The notes beneath the pieces are model-generated. The model saw only the letters and a list, made by a program, of their open reading frames with translations. It did not search any database and was not told where the DNA came from. A stretch of 64,000 bases of DNA from Planctomycetota bacterium (GTDB lineage: Bacteria; Planctomycetota; UBA1135; GCA-002686595), in contig JALWOP010000005.1 of assembly GCA_027083445.1 (NCBI GenBank), positions 39,035-103,034 of the forward strand. Reading direction: 5' to 3'. The position numbers and the translations under genes are program-made. This document shows, piece after piece, positions 25,027 through 33,686 of this stretch. Numbering within the stretch: position 1 is the first letter of the stretch; the number at the start of each line of letters is the position of its first letter.

Positions 25027-27279
25027 TCAGTGGGCCTTGCGGGCCTGACGGAACTCGAAGACGCGATCGACCGTCGGGCGCTTGACTTCGACGCGGTTCG
25101 TGTCGGGCCAGAGCACGCTTACCTCGACTCGACCGCTGTAGGAGCCGAGGCCGAAATGGACCAGGGGCTGGTCCTCTGAGCTCGTTCCGCGGATGGGGTT
25201 CAGGGTGCGTACCCAGCGCTGGGGATCCTCTCCCTGGGTCTCCACCTCGACCCGTGCTCCGAAGGCCAGGGCGTCGGCACCCTTGGAGCTGAGTTGAATA
25301 TCGATGTAGTGGTTGTCGTTCCCGCTGTTTTGGAAAGCGTGGACTCCGCCCGCCGAGGCGTAGACCACATCGAGGAAGCCATCGCCATTCCAGTCGAGCC
25401 AGGCCTGGCCCCAGCCGTGAAAGACGACCGCTCCCGAGCGGAACGTGATCGGTGTGAAATGGCCGCTACCGTCGTTCTGGAAAAGAGCGCTGGGGACGCC
25501 CTCGTAAACGCAGGTCAGGGAAAGGTCCAGATCTCCGTCGTTGTCGATGTCGACCAGGGCCGGGTCGGAGTGTGTCTCCTGGAAGCGGATGCCCCGCTCG
25601 AGGGCCTCATCCTGGAAGTGACCCCCCTCACCCTGGATCCCGAGGAAGGAGAGGTTCGAGAAGCCCTGGCGGACGAAGCGCGGGTGGGCCAGGTTGGCCG
25701 AAAAGAGATCGAGCCTGCCATCTCCGTTCACATCGCCGAAGACCGAACCGATCGTGTGGCCGAAATACTCGCCGTCCGAGGGTTCGCGCTGACCCGCGAC
25801 GCCTAGCGCCGCAGCCACATCGAGCAGCTGCTTGCCGTTCCAGGACCAGAGCAGGTTGGCGTTCAGGCGGTAATCGGAGACGAAGATCTCCTGGTCACCG
25901 TCTCCATCGATGTCGCAGGGGCTCACGCCACGTCCGCAGAAAGGTCCGGCAGCGGCGACCCCCGAGTCCGCCGAGGCATCTTCGAAGGAACCGTCACCCA
26001 GGTTCAAGAGCAAGATGTCGGGATTCCCCGTGCCCATGGGTTCCTCATAGACCGCGACATAGATGTCGAGATCTCCATCGTCATCGGCGTCGACCCAGGC
26101 CAGGCCTTCGGGATTCGCGGTCAGCTTGACGGCGGCCAGACCGGCCTCATCACTGACGTCCTTGAAGAGCGGCTTGCCCTTGCGCGAGTCATTGCGATAG
26201 AGGTGAACTGCTGTGCGCCCGGCCACGAGGATGTCGAGATCCCCGTCACCATCCGGATCTCCGAGGACGGCGGAGACGGCGTGCAGCACTCCGCTCTCCT
26301 TGGGGTCGAGCTCCTGGAATCGGCCCTTGCGGTTCAAGAAGATCCGTCCCTGGAAGCAGAGATCGGGATTCCCATCCCCGTCGAGATCTCCCGCGGCCAC
26401 GCGCGTCTCCTTGACCCCGGCCAACCCGAGGGACGCGGTGACATCCTCGAAATGCACGCCGGGCTCGGCCTCCATCCGGAAGAGGGGGCTGGAGTCGTCC
26501 AGGGAGAGGCCGGAGAGGGCCTGGGCTCGGGCCAGGGTGTTGAAGGCGTCGTCGGTGTCGAGCTCGCATTCGCGCCGCGCCAAGAGTTCCTCGCGGGTGA
26601 GCCGGCCCCCGGTTACGGGACCCTCGAAGCCACGGGATTGGGCTGCGCTCTTCCAGGCGTCGTTCCAGGACTCCGTCGCCAACTCCAGGATGTGAGCGTC
26701 ACTACGTCCGGCGTGCAGGTAGCCGTCGACATAGCGACGGATCAGGTCACCGGTGAGCCGCGCATCGCCGGCTTCGCGGGCCGCCTCGAGATGGCTCTCG
26801 AAGAATTCCTCCAGCCTTTGTTGGGCCGGAGCATCCCCCAAGGCGAGGGCGGCCATCAAGAGGCGCGAAGCGGGGACCGAGGCGAAATAGCTCTCGGGAA
26901 AGCGATCGAAGAGCGCCTGCCAGCAGGTGCGGTTGAAGGCGGGATCGAAGTTGGCCCAACAGTGACCATAGATCGTGTTGAGTACGGCTCCGAGGGGGGA
27001 CTCCAAACCGTCGAGCGGCTGGTCCAGGTCACGACCCTGGTCGGCCAGTCGGCCCAGGGTTTCGACGGCGTCGTCGAAGTGGCGTTGGCCAGCCTGGGCG
27101 ATGGCGAGGAAGGCCAGGGGCAGGGGCGCCGCCGCGTCCGTTTCGAGTTCCTTACCCGCAAGGCTGGAGAGTTCGGCCCACTTGGATGCCTCGCGCAGCG
27201 CGAGGGCCTCGGAGAGAAAGTCGGGAGCAGCCGGTGCGAGGGGTGGGAACAGCGAGAGAGTGAGGAGGACCCGGAGCAT
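25027..27279 (-). CDS. Secreted FG-GAP/VCBS repeat protein with UnbV/ASPIC C-terminus
   Basis: The 750-residue protein has a signal peptide (residues 1-18), a helical N-terminal region that may be TPR-like, then about seven FG-GAP repeats with calcium-binding loops such as DLDGDGNPDL, DPDGDGDLDI, DVNGDGRLDL and DIDNDGDLDL. The C-terminal 100 residues match the ASPIC/UnbV domain (FGARVEVE...PLVHFGLGSYSG). It likely forms a beta-propeller on the cell surface. No enzymatic function can be assigned. Confidence 0.8.
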   Translation of the reverse strand: MLRVLLTLSLFPPLAPAAPDFLSEALALREASKWAELSSLAGKELETDAAAPLPLAFLAIAQAGQRHFDDAVETLGRLADQGRDLDQPLDGLESPLGAVLNTIYGHCWANFDPAFNRTCWQALFDRFPESYFASVPASRLLMAALALGDAPAQQRLEEFFESHLEAAREAGDARLTGDLIRRYVDGYLHAGRSDAHILELATESWNDAWKSAAQSRGFEGPVTGGRLTREELLARRECELDTDDAFNTLARAQALSGLSLDDSSPLFRMEAEPGVHFEDVTASLGLAGVKETRVAAGDLDGDGNPDLCFQGRIFLNRKGRFQELDPKESGVLHAVSAVLGDPDGDGDLDILVAGRTAVHLYRNDSRKGKPLFKDVSDEAGLAAVKLTANPEGLAWVDADDDGDLDIYVAVYEEPMGTGNPDILLLNLGDGSFEDASADSGVAAAGPFCGRGVSPCDIDGDGDQEIFVSDYRLNANLLWSWNGKQLLDVAAALGVAGQREPSDGEYFGHTIGSVFGDVNGDGRLDLFSANLAHPRFVRQGFSNLSFLGIQGEGGHFQDEALERGIRFQETHSDPALVDIDNDGDLDLSLTCVYEGVPSALFQNDGSGHFTPITFRSGAVVFHGWGQAWLDWNGDGFLDVVYASAGGVHAFQNSGNDNHYIDIQLSSKGADALAFGARVEVETQGEDPQRWVRTLNPIRGTSSEDQPLVHFGLGSYSGRVEVSVLWPDTNRVEVKRPTVDRVFEFRQARKAH

Positions 27280-27312
27280 GCTGGGTAGTCTAACCCTCGC
27301 GCTGAATCGAGG

Positions 27313-28620
27313 TCAGTTCGCGGGATTCATCAGGAGCGAGAAACCCTCTTCGAGTGCTCCCACGAAGGCATCGATCTCCTCTTCGCCCATGGGAGTGGAG
27401 AGGGTCGCCGAGCAGGTGTTGATGACGATGAAGCCGCTATCGAAGAGATGGTCGATGAGTCGCTTGAGACGGGCCTGTTCCTCGGGATCCGAGTAGGCCT
27501 CTCGATAGCAGCGCGGCGGCTCACTTTTCAGGTGCACGCGCAGCATCGAGCCACCGCCGGTGACGCAGGCCTCGATCCCCGTACGTCGGATCGCGTCGCG
27601 GATGCCGCTCATCGCCCGCTCGGTCAGCGCGTTCAAGCGCGTGACGGCGGCCTCGTCGAACAGCTCCAGACTGCGCAGGCCGGCGGTCATCGTGATCGGG
27701 TTGGCGGAAAAGGTGCCCGAGTGGGGGAAGAGAACCGGCTTGGCCAAAGGGTCCATGACGCTCATCACCTCCCTGCGTCCCGCGATCGCTCCGACCGGGA
27801 AACCGCCGCCGATCATCTTGCCCATGGCGGTCAGATCGGGCCGCAGGTCGTACCAGGTCTGTGCACCCCCGTACTCGCTGCGGAAGGTGATCACCTCGTC
27901 GAGTACGAGCAGGCTACCGTTGCGCTCCGTCCACTCGCGCAGGGCGTTGACGAGCTCCGGAGACGCTGGGCGCAGGCCGACCCGGTGGGGCATCAGGTCG
28001 AGCAGTACGCAGGCGAGTTCGTCCGCGTGCTCGTCGAGTAACTCGAGGGCGCGTTCGACGTCGTCGAAGGGCATCACGACCACGTCGCCGAGGGCGGACG
28101 ACGGGGTCCCGTGGGCAACCGGGACCCGGGCCGGTCGATCCCGCGGTCCCCAGCGCTCGGGGCTCGGGGTCTGGCTCACCTCCGCATAGTCGTACTGGCC
28201 GTGATAAGCGCCCTCGACCTTGGCGATCATCGGCCGGCCGGTGAAGGCGCGCGCCGCCTTGATGGCGCCCATGACGGCTTCCGTGCCGGAGTTGACGAAG
28301 CGCACCTGCTCAAAGGAGGGGCTGCGCGAGACCATGTGTTCGGCGAAGCGCACCTCGACCTCGGTGGCCAGGGTGAAAGCGGTCCCACGCTCGAGCTGTT
28401 CCTCCACGGCTCGCACCACCTCGGGATGGGCATGCCCGTGGATGAGCGAGGCCATGTTGTTGGCGAAGTCGATGCGCTCGACCCCCTCGATATCGGTCAC
28501 CCGGCAACCTGCTCCCACCGCCGCGTAGAGGGGGTGGGGGCGACGGAGCACGGTGTTGCGGCTGACTCCGCCCGGCAGCACGCGACAGGCGCGCTGATAG
28601 AGGTCTTCGCTCTGGGTCAT
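27313..28620 (-). CDS. Class III PLP aminotransferase, GSAM/beta-amino-acid transaminase-like
   Basis: The 435-residue enzyme resembles glutamate-1-semialdehyde aminomutase and beta-amino-acid transaminases: PGGVSRNT near the N-terminus, VRFVNSGTEAVMGA, GAYHGQYD, VLDEV, the PLP-lysine segment TAMGKMIGGGFPVGA and SGTFSANPITM. The context is catabolic, downstream of a CoA-transferase pair and a KamA-family aminomutase, so heme synthesis is unlikely. Transamination of a beta-amino acid to a 3-oxoacid for the CoA-transferase fits best. AGGA precedes the ATG and the gap to the CoA-transferase gene is 18 bp. Confidence 0.75.
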   Translation of the reverse strand: MTQSEDLYQRACRVLPGGVSRNTVLRRPHPLYAAVGAGCRVTDIEGVERIDFANNMASLIHGHAHPEVVRAVEEQLERGTAFTLATEVEVRFAEHMVSRSPSFEQVRFVNSGTEAVMGAIKAARAFTGRPMIAKVEGAYHGQYDYAEVSQTPSPERWGPRDRPARVPVAHGTPSSALGDVVVMPFDDVERALELLDEHADELACVLLDLMPHRVGLRPASPELVNALREWTERNGSLLVLDEVITFRSEYGGAQTWYDLRPDLTAMGKMIGGGFPVGAIAGRREVMSVMDPLAKPVLFPHSGTFSANPITMTAGLRSLELFDEAAVTRLNALTERAMSGIRDAIRRTGIEACVTGGGSMLRVHLKSEPPRCYREAYSDPEEQARLKRLIDHLFDSGFIVINTCSATLSTPMGEEEIDAFVGALEEGFSLLMNPAN

Positions 28621-28638
28621 GCTCGGTCCTGGGTGGTC

Positions 28639-29304
28639 TCAGTCTTGACTGGGAGGCAAGAGCGGGGCAGCGGTGCGCTCCTGGACGTAGTCGAACTCGA
28701 TCCCCGGGCTGAGTTCGACTACGCGAAAGCCCTGCGGGGTGATATCGATCACGGCCAGGTCGGTGTAGACACGATCGACGACAGCTTTCCCCGTAAGGGG
28801 ATAGGTGCAGCGCTCGACGAGCTTGGGGTCGCCGTGTTTCGTGCAGTGCTGGGTGAGCACGTAGATGGTCTTTACGCCGGCGACCAGGTCCATCGCCCCA
28901 CCAACGGCGGGAATGGCGTCCGGTGCCCCGGTCGACCAGTTGGCCAGGTCTCCGTTGCAGGCCACCTGCAGGGCTCCGAGCACGCAGACGTCGATGTGTC
29001 CACCGCGGATCATGGTGAAGCTGTCCGCGTGGTGGAAGTAAGCAGCGCCGGGGATGACCGTCACGCGACGCTTGCCCGCGTTGATCAGCTCGGGGTCACC
29101 CTCACCCTCGGCGGGGGCGGGGCCCATCCCGAGCAATCCGTTCTCGGTGTGGTAGATCAGCTCCCGCCCGGCAGGGACGAACTGGGTGATGCGCTCGGGC
29201 ATGCCGATTCCGAGGTTGACGTAGGAGCCGTCGGGGATGTCGATTGCGACGCGGCGGGCCATTTCGTCGCGGGAGAGGCCGGGGTGGGTGGGATCGGGGC
29301 TCAT
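28639..29304 (-). CDS. 3-oxoacid CoA-transferase, subunit B
   Basis: The 221-residue subunit carries the catalytic glutamate motif in YHTENGLLGMGPAP and the VNLGIGMPE and GAMDLVAG segments of the beta subunit of type I CoA-transferases (AtoA/ScoB/PcaJ). It moves CoA from a donor such as succinyl- or acetyl-CoA to a 3-oxoacid. The ATG overlaps the subunit A stop (ATGA), as expected for a heteromer. Confidence 0.9.
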   Translation of the reverse strand: MSPDPTHPGLSRDEMARRVAIDIPDGSYVNLGIGMPERITQFVPAGRELIYHTENGLLGMGPAPAEGEGDPELINAGKRRVTVIPGAAYFHHADSFTMIRGGHIDVCVLGALQVACNGDLANWSTGAPDAIPAVGGAMDLVAGVKTIYVLTQHCTKHGDPKLVERCTYPLTGKAVVDRVYTDLAVIDITPQGFRVVELSPGIEFDYVQERTAAPLLPPSQD

Positions 29305-30011
29305 GGGTAGGAGACTCCGCGTGCGACCAGGTCGGACTCCAGGGCCGGGTCAGGGATGTGGACGATGCGATCGACGAAGATCCCGGGGGTGACTACCGCC
29401 TCGGGATCGATTTCCCCGGCGGGGAGGATCTCCGCGACCTGCACCAGGGTCGTCCTCGCTGCGGTGGCCATGATCGGCGCAAAGTTGCGGGCGGTCTTGT
29501 TGTAGAGCAGGTTCCCGTAGCGATCCGCCGCGCGGGCTTTGATCAAGGCGAAGTCGGCGGTGAGGCCCCGCTCCAGGACATACTCCCGCCCATCGAACTC
29601 CCGTTTCTCCTTACCCTCCTCCAGGGGAGTGCCGACCGAGGTCGCCGTGTAGAAGCCGGGGATACCTGCCCCTCCCGCCCGGATGCGTTCCGCCAGGGTG
29701 CCCTGGGGGACCAGTTCGAGCTTGATCTTGCCACTGCGGTAGAGCTGGGGAAAGACCGTCGAGTTGGCCGTGCGCGGGTAGGAGCAGATCATGTGCGCCA
29801 CTCGCCCGGCGCGGATCAGGGCTGCCAGGCCTACCTCTCCGCTGCCGGTGTTGTTGTTGACGACGGTCAAACCGCTCGCACCCTGATCGATCAGGGCGTG
29901 GATCAGCTCGATCGGGCTGCCGGCCTCACCGAAGCCCCCGATCATGATCGTGGCGCCGTCGAAGATGTCCGCGACCGCCTGGGCCGGACCGGCGATGCTC
30001 TTGTCGATCAT
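29301..30011 (-). CDS. 3-oxoacid CoA-transferase, subunit A
   Basis: The 236-residue subunit shows IMIGGFGEAGSP near the N-terminus, LTVVNNNTGSGEVGL and FYTATSVGTPLEEGKEKREFDG, all typical of the AtoD/ScoA/PcaI alpha subunit. ATG at 30011 has GAGGG 5 nt upstream and lies 13 nt after the kamA-like stop; the upstream open frame is antisense-like and was left out. Together with subunit B it activates a 3-oxoacid as a CoA ester for thiolysis. Confidence 0.9.
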   Translation of the reverse strand: MIDKSIAGPAQAVADIFDGATIMIGGFGEAGSPIELIHALIDQGASGLTVVNNNTGSGEVGLAALIRAGRVAHMICSYPRTANSTVFPQLYRSGKIKLELVPQGTLAERIRAGGAGIPGFYTATSVGTPLEEGKEKREFDGREYVLERGLTADFALIKARAADRYGNLLYNKTARNFAPIMATAARTTLVQVAEILPAGEIDPEAVVTPGIFVDRIVHIPDPALESDLVARGVSYP

Positions 30012-30024
30012 TGCTGCCCTCGGT

Positions 30025-31434
30025 TCAGGCGTCGCTCTCGACGACGCGCGCGTAGTCGAACAGGCCGGCTTCGTCGAAGAGCACCCGATCCTCGTAGCCG
30101 TTGAACCAGATCGCATCGGGGTTGCGGCCGACGATGCAGACCTTGCCCCGATCGGGAGCACTGGCCGCATTGCGGAGGAGCTTGAAGATCACCACGCCAT
30201 TCTCGCTCCCGGGCAGTCCGGGGATCGGCTCGCTCGTGACCGCCGCGACCTCGGTCTTGCCCTTGTAGTGGGTGATCGAGAGGCGAGCATGGGTCTCGAC
30301 GCCCGAGAGCCCCTTTTGGGATTCGTTCAGGATCTTCCAGGCGGTCTCGATGGGGACGTTGAAGGCTTCGTGAGCGACGATGTCCCGTCCGCAGAAGAAG
30401 TAGTGGTTGTTGGCACCGACGCGTTTGATGGCGCGCTGCATGATGCGCAGGGCATCGGGGTCGTCGTTGATGCCACGGATGATCGGAGCCTGGTTCTCCA
30501 GGCTGATCCAGCCGCGTTGGGTCAGGCCTCGCATGGCACGCCAGGTGCTTTCGTGCCACTTCAAGATGCCCGAGGGCTCCTCGATGTAGGCTCCGGTGTC
30601 GTCCTTGGCGAGGAACTCGTCGGGGTGGTTGAAGTGCATCATCAGACGCAGCCCCACATCCGGGTAGGTGGCGTGGAATGCGTCGAGCATGGCGAAGAAG
30701 GCCTCGTCGAAGCGATCGGGGAAGAAGGCCAGTTCCTTGGTGCCGATGCGGATGGCTTCGATGCCGACTTCCGCTAGAGCCGCGAGCCAGGCAGCGAGTT
30801 TGGAGTTCGAGAGCACCATGGGGTCGCCTCCCGAGAGGAGGATCTCGCGCAGTTTTTCGCGTCCCGACTCCGGGTGACGTCCACCGGCCTTCTGCACGGC
30901 CGCGTTGTGCTTTCGGACGTAGTCGGTGACGGGCCCGATTTGGGCCAGGCCCTTCTTGGCCACCGTTCCATCGTGGCGCTCGATCTCCCGGCGGCTGATC
31001 AGCTCTTCCCGGTAGCAGAAGCGACAGTGGGCCGAGCAGGTCGAGACGACGTACATCAGCCCCATCTCGTACTTGTGCAGCAGTCCTTCGACCGGGCTGT
31101 AGTCCATCTGGTGCCCCGGGTCGTCCGCCCCCGCCAGGCTGCGCGTCTCTTCCGGACTGGCCTTGACCAGTTTCTGGATGGGCTCGCTCCGGCGTGCCAG
31201 CTCGTAGTAGTGCCGGGTCATCTTGACCGGCATGCGCGCCTCGACATCGCGCTCGGTGCCCTTGAGTGCGGCCAACTCGGCCAGTTCCTCGGCGGAATAG
31301 AAGCCGAGCATCTCCTCGGGGGCACGCTCGTCGAAGAAGGGGCGCAGCCCGTTGATGCTCTGGCGGTCGTACTTGCGATCCTCGACCTGGGCCAAGAAGG
31401 CTTCCTCGCGGGGGGTGGGGGCGTATTCACTCAT
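30025..31434 (-). CDS. KamA-family radical SAM amino acid 2,3-aminomutase
   Basis: The 469-residue radical SAM/PLP protein belongs to the lysine 2,3-aminomutase family. The Fe4S4 site is CSAHCRFC (Cys133, Cys137, Cys140), followed by ILLSGGDPMVLSN and GIEAIRIGTKELAFFP. The usual KamA PLP-lysine motif with several glycines (PGGGGK) is not found; a lysine in ITHYKGKTE is the likely counterpart, so the enzyme is divergent and lysine may not be its substrate. ATG at 31434 was chosen. It heads an operon with CoA-transferase and aminotransferase genes and is divergent from an rpiR-type gene. Confidence 0.8.
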   Translation of the reverse strand: MSEYAPTPREEAFLAQVEDRKYDRQSINGLRPFFDERAPEEMLGFYSAEELAELAALKGTERDVEARMPVKMTRHYYELARRSEPIQKLVKASPEETRSLAGADDPGHQMDYSPVEGLLHKYEMGLMYVVSTCSAHCRFCYREELISRREIERHDGTVAKKGLAQIGPVTDYVRKHNAAVQKAGGRHPESGREKLREILLSGGDPMVLSNSKLAAWLAALAEVGIEAIRIGTKELAFFPDRFDEAFFAMLDAFHATYPDVGLRLMMHFNHPDEFLAKDDTGAYIEEPSGILKWHESTWRAMRGLTQRGWISLENQAPIIRGINDDPDALRIMQRAIKRVGANNHYFFCGRDIVAHEAFNVPIETAWKILNESQKGLSGVETHARLSITHYKGKTEVAAVTSEPIPGLPGSENGVVIFKLLRNAASAPDRGKVCIVGRNPDAIWFNGYEDRVLFDEAGLFDYARVVESDA

Positions 31435-31439
31435 GGGGG

Positions 31440-31487
31440 TGTAACAGGATGGACAGGTTGTGGATCTCAATGTAACACTATGTACAT
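31440..31487. promoter_or_regulatory. Repeated TGTAACA operator between kamA-like and rpiR-like genes
   Basis: The 62-bp divergent gap contains TGTAACA at 31440-31446 and again at 31471-31477, 31 bp (about three helical turns) apart. The second copy is followed by an inverted-like TGTACAT at 31481-31487. Placement between both start codons fits a site for the adjacent RpiR regulator. Confidence 0.45.
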
Positions 31488-31496
31488 GGCCCTGTC

Positions 31497-32327
31497 ATGT
31501 GGATTGCGGATCTGATCGCGGCGGCTGGGGAACGCTTGACCCCGGCGGAGCGCCGACTCGCTGAGGCGGTGCTCGCCGACCCGACCCTGCTCGCTTTCGG
31601 CACTGCGTCGGACCTGGCGCAGCGGGCGGGGACCTCCCGTCCGACGGTGGTCCGTTTTGCGACCAAGCTCGGCCAGGAGGGGTTCGCGGAGCTCCAGGCC
31701 CGGGTGCGTGCCGACCTGTCCCCACTCCTCACCCGTCCTAGCGAGCGGATCCGTCAGAGCGGCGGGGCCGTGGGTCGCCGGGCCGACGTTCAGGCTGCGG
31801 TGGCGAAGGTCTTCGATGCCCATGCCCAGGGGCGCATCGAGGAGCTGGCGCTTCCCCTGGTACGGGCCGCCAGGATTTGGATCTTCTCCGGGGAGACCTC
31901 ACGGGCCGGTGGTCATGCTCTTCACAGCGGGCTGAGGATGGTGCGCGCGGGAGTGGAGTGGGTCGAGGACCACTCCCTAGGCCGGGACCTCGGTAGTGCC
32001 TGCACGGAGGATGCGGCCGTGGTGATCGATTTCCCCCGCTATCGCCGCTCGAGTCTGAGTGCCGCACGGGCCTGGGTTCGCTCCGGCGTGCCCCTGGTGG
32101 CGATCACGGACGGCCCCCTTTCACCGCTGGCCTCCCTGACGGAGACCTGGCTCGGCCTCGACATTCCCGCGGTGGGCCCCTTCGACAGTTCGGTGCCGGC
32201 CGTGGTGGCGGCGGAACTCCTGGTGGGGGAGGTCACCCGTCACCTGGGGATCCGAGCTCGAGAACGCATCGACCGCATCGAGGCACTCTGGGGGGAGACC
32301 GAAACCTTCGAACCACAGCGCGGTTGA
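31497..32327 (+). CDS. RpiR-family transcriptional regulator
   Basis: The 276-residue protein has an N-terminal RpiR helix-turn-helix (about residues 1-75, LTPAERRLAEAVLADP and SDLAQRAGTSRPTVVRFATKLG) and a C-terminal SIS domain (about 120-250) with IWIFSGETSRAGGHAL and ITDGPLSPLA. SIS domains usually sense sugar phosphates. Here the divergent catabolic operon suggests control of amino acid breakdown, and the ligand is unknown. Confidence 0.85.
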   Translation: MWIADLIAAAGERLTPAERRLAEAVLADPTLLAFGTASDLAQRAGTSRPTVVRFATKLGQEGFAELQARVRADLSPLLTRPSERIRQSGGAVGRRADVQAAVAKVFDAHAQGRIEELALPLVRAARIWIFSGETSRAGGHALHSGLRMVRAGVEWVEDHSLGRDLGSACTEDAAVVIDFPRYRRSSLSAARAWVRSGVPLVAITDGPLSPLASLTETWLGLDIPAVGPFDSSVPAVVAAELLVGEVTRHLGIRARERIDRIEALWGETETFEPQRG

Positions 32328-32377
32328 ATTATGGTGGCCGCTTCCGTCCGCCGCCCGCGAACAACCCGGATTACTCC

Positions 32378-33634
32378 ATGCGCATCGCCTCTTTCACCCT
32401 ACCCGTTCTCCTCACGGGCTCCCTTCTCACAGGCCCTCTCTTCGCCGGAACCTACATCGTCGACGACAACGGCGGGCCCGGAGTGGACTTCACCGACATC
32501 CCCGAAGCGATCCAGGGCACCTCCAAGGGAGACGTGCTGCTCATCGCTCCGGGCCACTACAGTGCCTTCAACCTCAAGAAGGGTCGGGTCCTGGTCGGCT
32601 CCGGTACCTCGAGCCACGTGGCCAGCGGTGCGCGCATCCAACAGGTGCCCTTCAACCATCGCGTGGTTGTCGCGGACCTATTCATACGCGATCTGACCCT
32701 GGCACACTGCGATGGGCCGGTGATCCTCGATGGGATCGAAGCAAAGATCCTGCCCGGCATTCGCATCTCGGTGGACGATTGCATCGACGTGCGCATGCGG
32801 GCCTGCACCCTGACGAGTTCCACCGGCGCTCCGCTTCAGGCCAGTAGCTCCAGGATCGAGGTGGCCGACTGCACTCTGCACGGGGGCAATGGGGACACCT
32901 CCGGCTGCGGTCCCGCGGAATGGGGTTTTCCTGCGGCCCAGATCTCCGGATGTCGCATTCACTTCGCCGCTCCCGACAGTCTCGGAGGCAAGGGCGGTGA
33001 CCAATACGCGATTTGCTCGAGCCTCTGCGGCGATCTAGCCGGTGAAGGCGGGCCCGGGGCCTATGTGGAGGGCTCGACGGTTTTCGTTACCGGCGGAACT
33101 TCCCACGCCTTGCTTGGCGGCCTCAACGGTCTGGGGGAGCTTTGTCCCTGTGATCCAGTCTACGCGGGCCATGGGATCATCGTCGCGCACTGCGATCTGC
33201 GCTACGATCCCGCGGTCTGCGTCGGCGCTACGGCGATCGGCTGCTCATCCGACGGCAAGTCGGTGTTTCAAGCTGCGTCGAACCACAGCCTCTTCGCCCC
33301 ACCGGAGAAGGAGCCCTCCCTCACGGGAAACGGAGTTCCCCATCCCGGCGCGCTCTACAGGGTCACGATCTACGGCGAACCGGGCGCGAGCGTGCGTTTC
33401 TACCTGGGCCGCTTTCCCGACCTGGCCCCCGTGGCCTCGGATCGCATCGAGCACATGACCAGCGAGGAGCGCGTCGTCGATCTGGGAGCCATGCCTGCAT
33501 CGGGCGTGAGGACCCTGACCCTCCAGATGCCCGCGAACGTCGCCCCGGGGTTTGCCTTCTATGCCCAGGTCGAAGTGGTCAACCCCGGCGGAGTCGTTCA
33601 GCGCAGCAACTCGCTGCCGATGATCATGCGCTAG
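32378..33634 (+). CDS. Secreted beta-helix-like protein
   Basis: The 418-residue protein has a signal peptide (about residues 1-24) and then the TYIVDDNGGPGVDFTDIPEAI...GDVLLIAPGHYSAF block. This is a right-handed beta-helix entry seen in many secreted proteins of large-genome Planctomycetota. Cysteine pairs in the middle may form disulfides. A C-terminal beta domain of about 100 residues follows. No enzymatic residues are evident. It is convergent with the esterase gene across a strong hairpin. Confidence 0.65.
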   Translation: MRIASFTLPVLLTGSLLTGPLFAGTYIVDDNGGPGVDFTDIPEAIQGTSKGDVLLIAPGHYSAFNLKKGRVLVGSGTSSHVASGARIQQVPFNHRVVVADLFIRDLTLAHCDGPVILDGIEAKILPGIRISVDDCIDVRMRACTLTSSTGAPLQASSSRIEVADCTLHGGNGDTSGCGPAEWGFPAAQISGCRIHFAAPDSLGGKGGDQYAICSSLCGDLAGEGGPGAYVEGSTVFVTGGTSHALLGGLNGLGELCPCDPVYAGHGIIVAHCDLRYDPAVCVGATAIGCSSDGKSVFQAASNHSLFAPPEKEPSLTGNGVPHPGALYRVTIYGEPGASVRFYLGRFPDLAPVASDRIEHMTSEERVVDLGAMPASGVRTLTLQMPANVAPGFAFYAQVEVVNPGGVVQRSNSLPMIMR

Positions 33635-33642
33635 GAGCACCC

Positions 33643-33674
33643 TTCCATCGCAAGGGAGACCCATTGCGATGGAA
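33643..33674. terminator. Bidirectional hairpin terminator
   Basis: TTCCATCGCAA-N10-TTGCGATGGAA is a perfect 11-bp stem between two convergent genes (stops at 33634 and 33687). There is no long T-run, but position and symmetry fit a shared terminator. Confidence 0.7.
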
Positions 33675-33686
33675 CCACCAGCGGCT

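Noticed and set aside
27313..28620. HemL (glutamate-1-semialdehyde aminomutase) for heme synthesis
   Set aside because: The operon context is CoA-transferase and KamA-family aminomutase, and no tetrapyrrole gene is nearby; a catabolic transaminase fits better.
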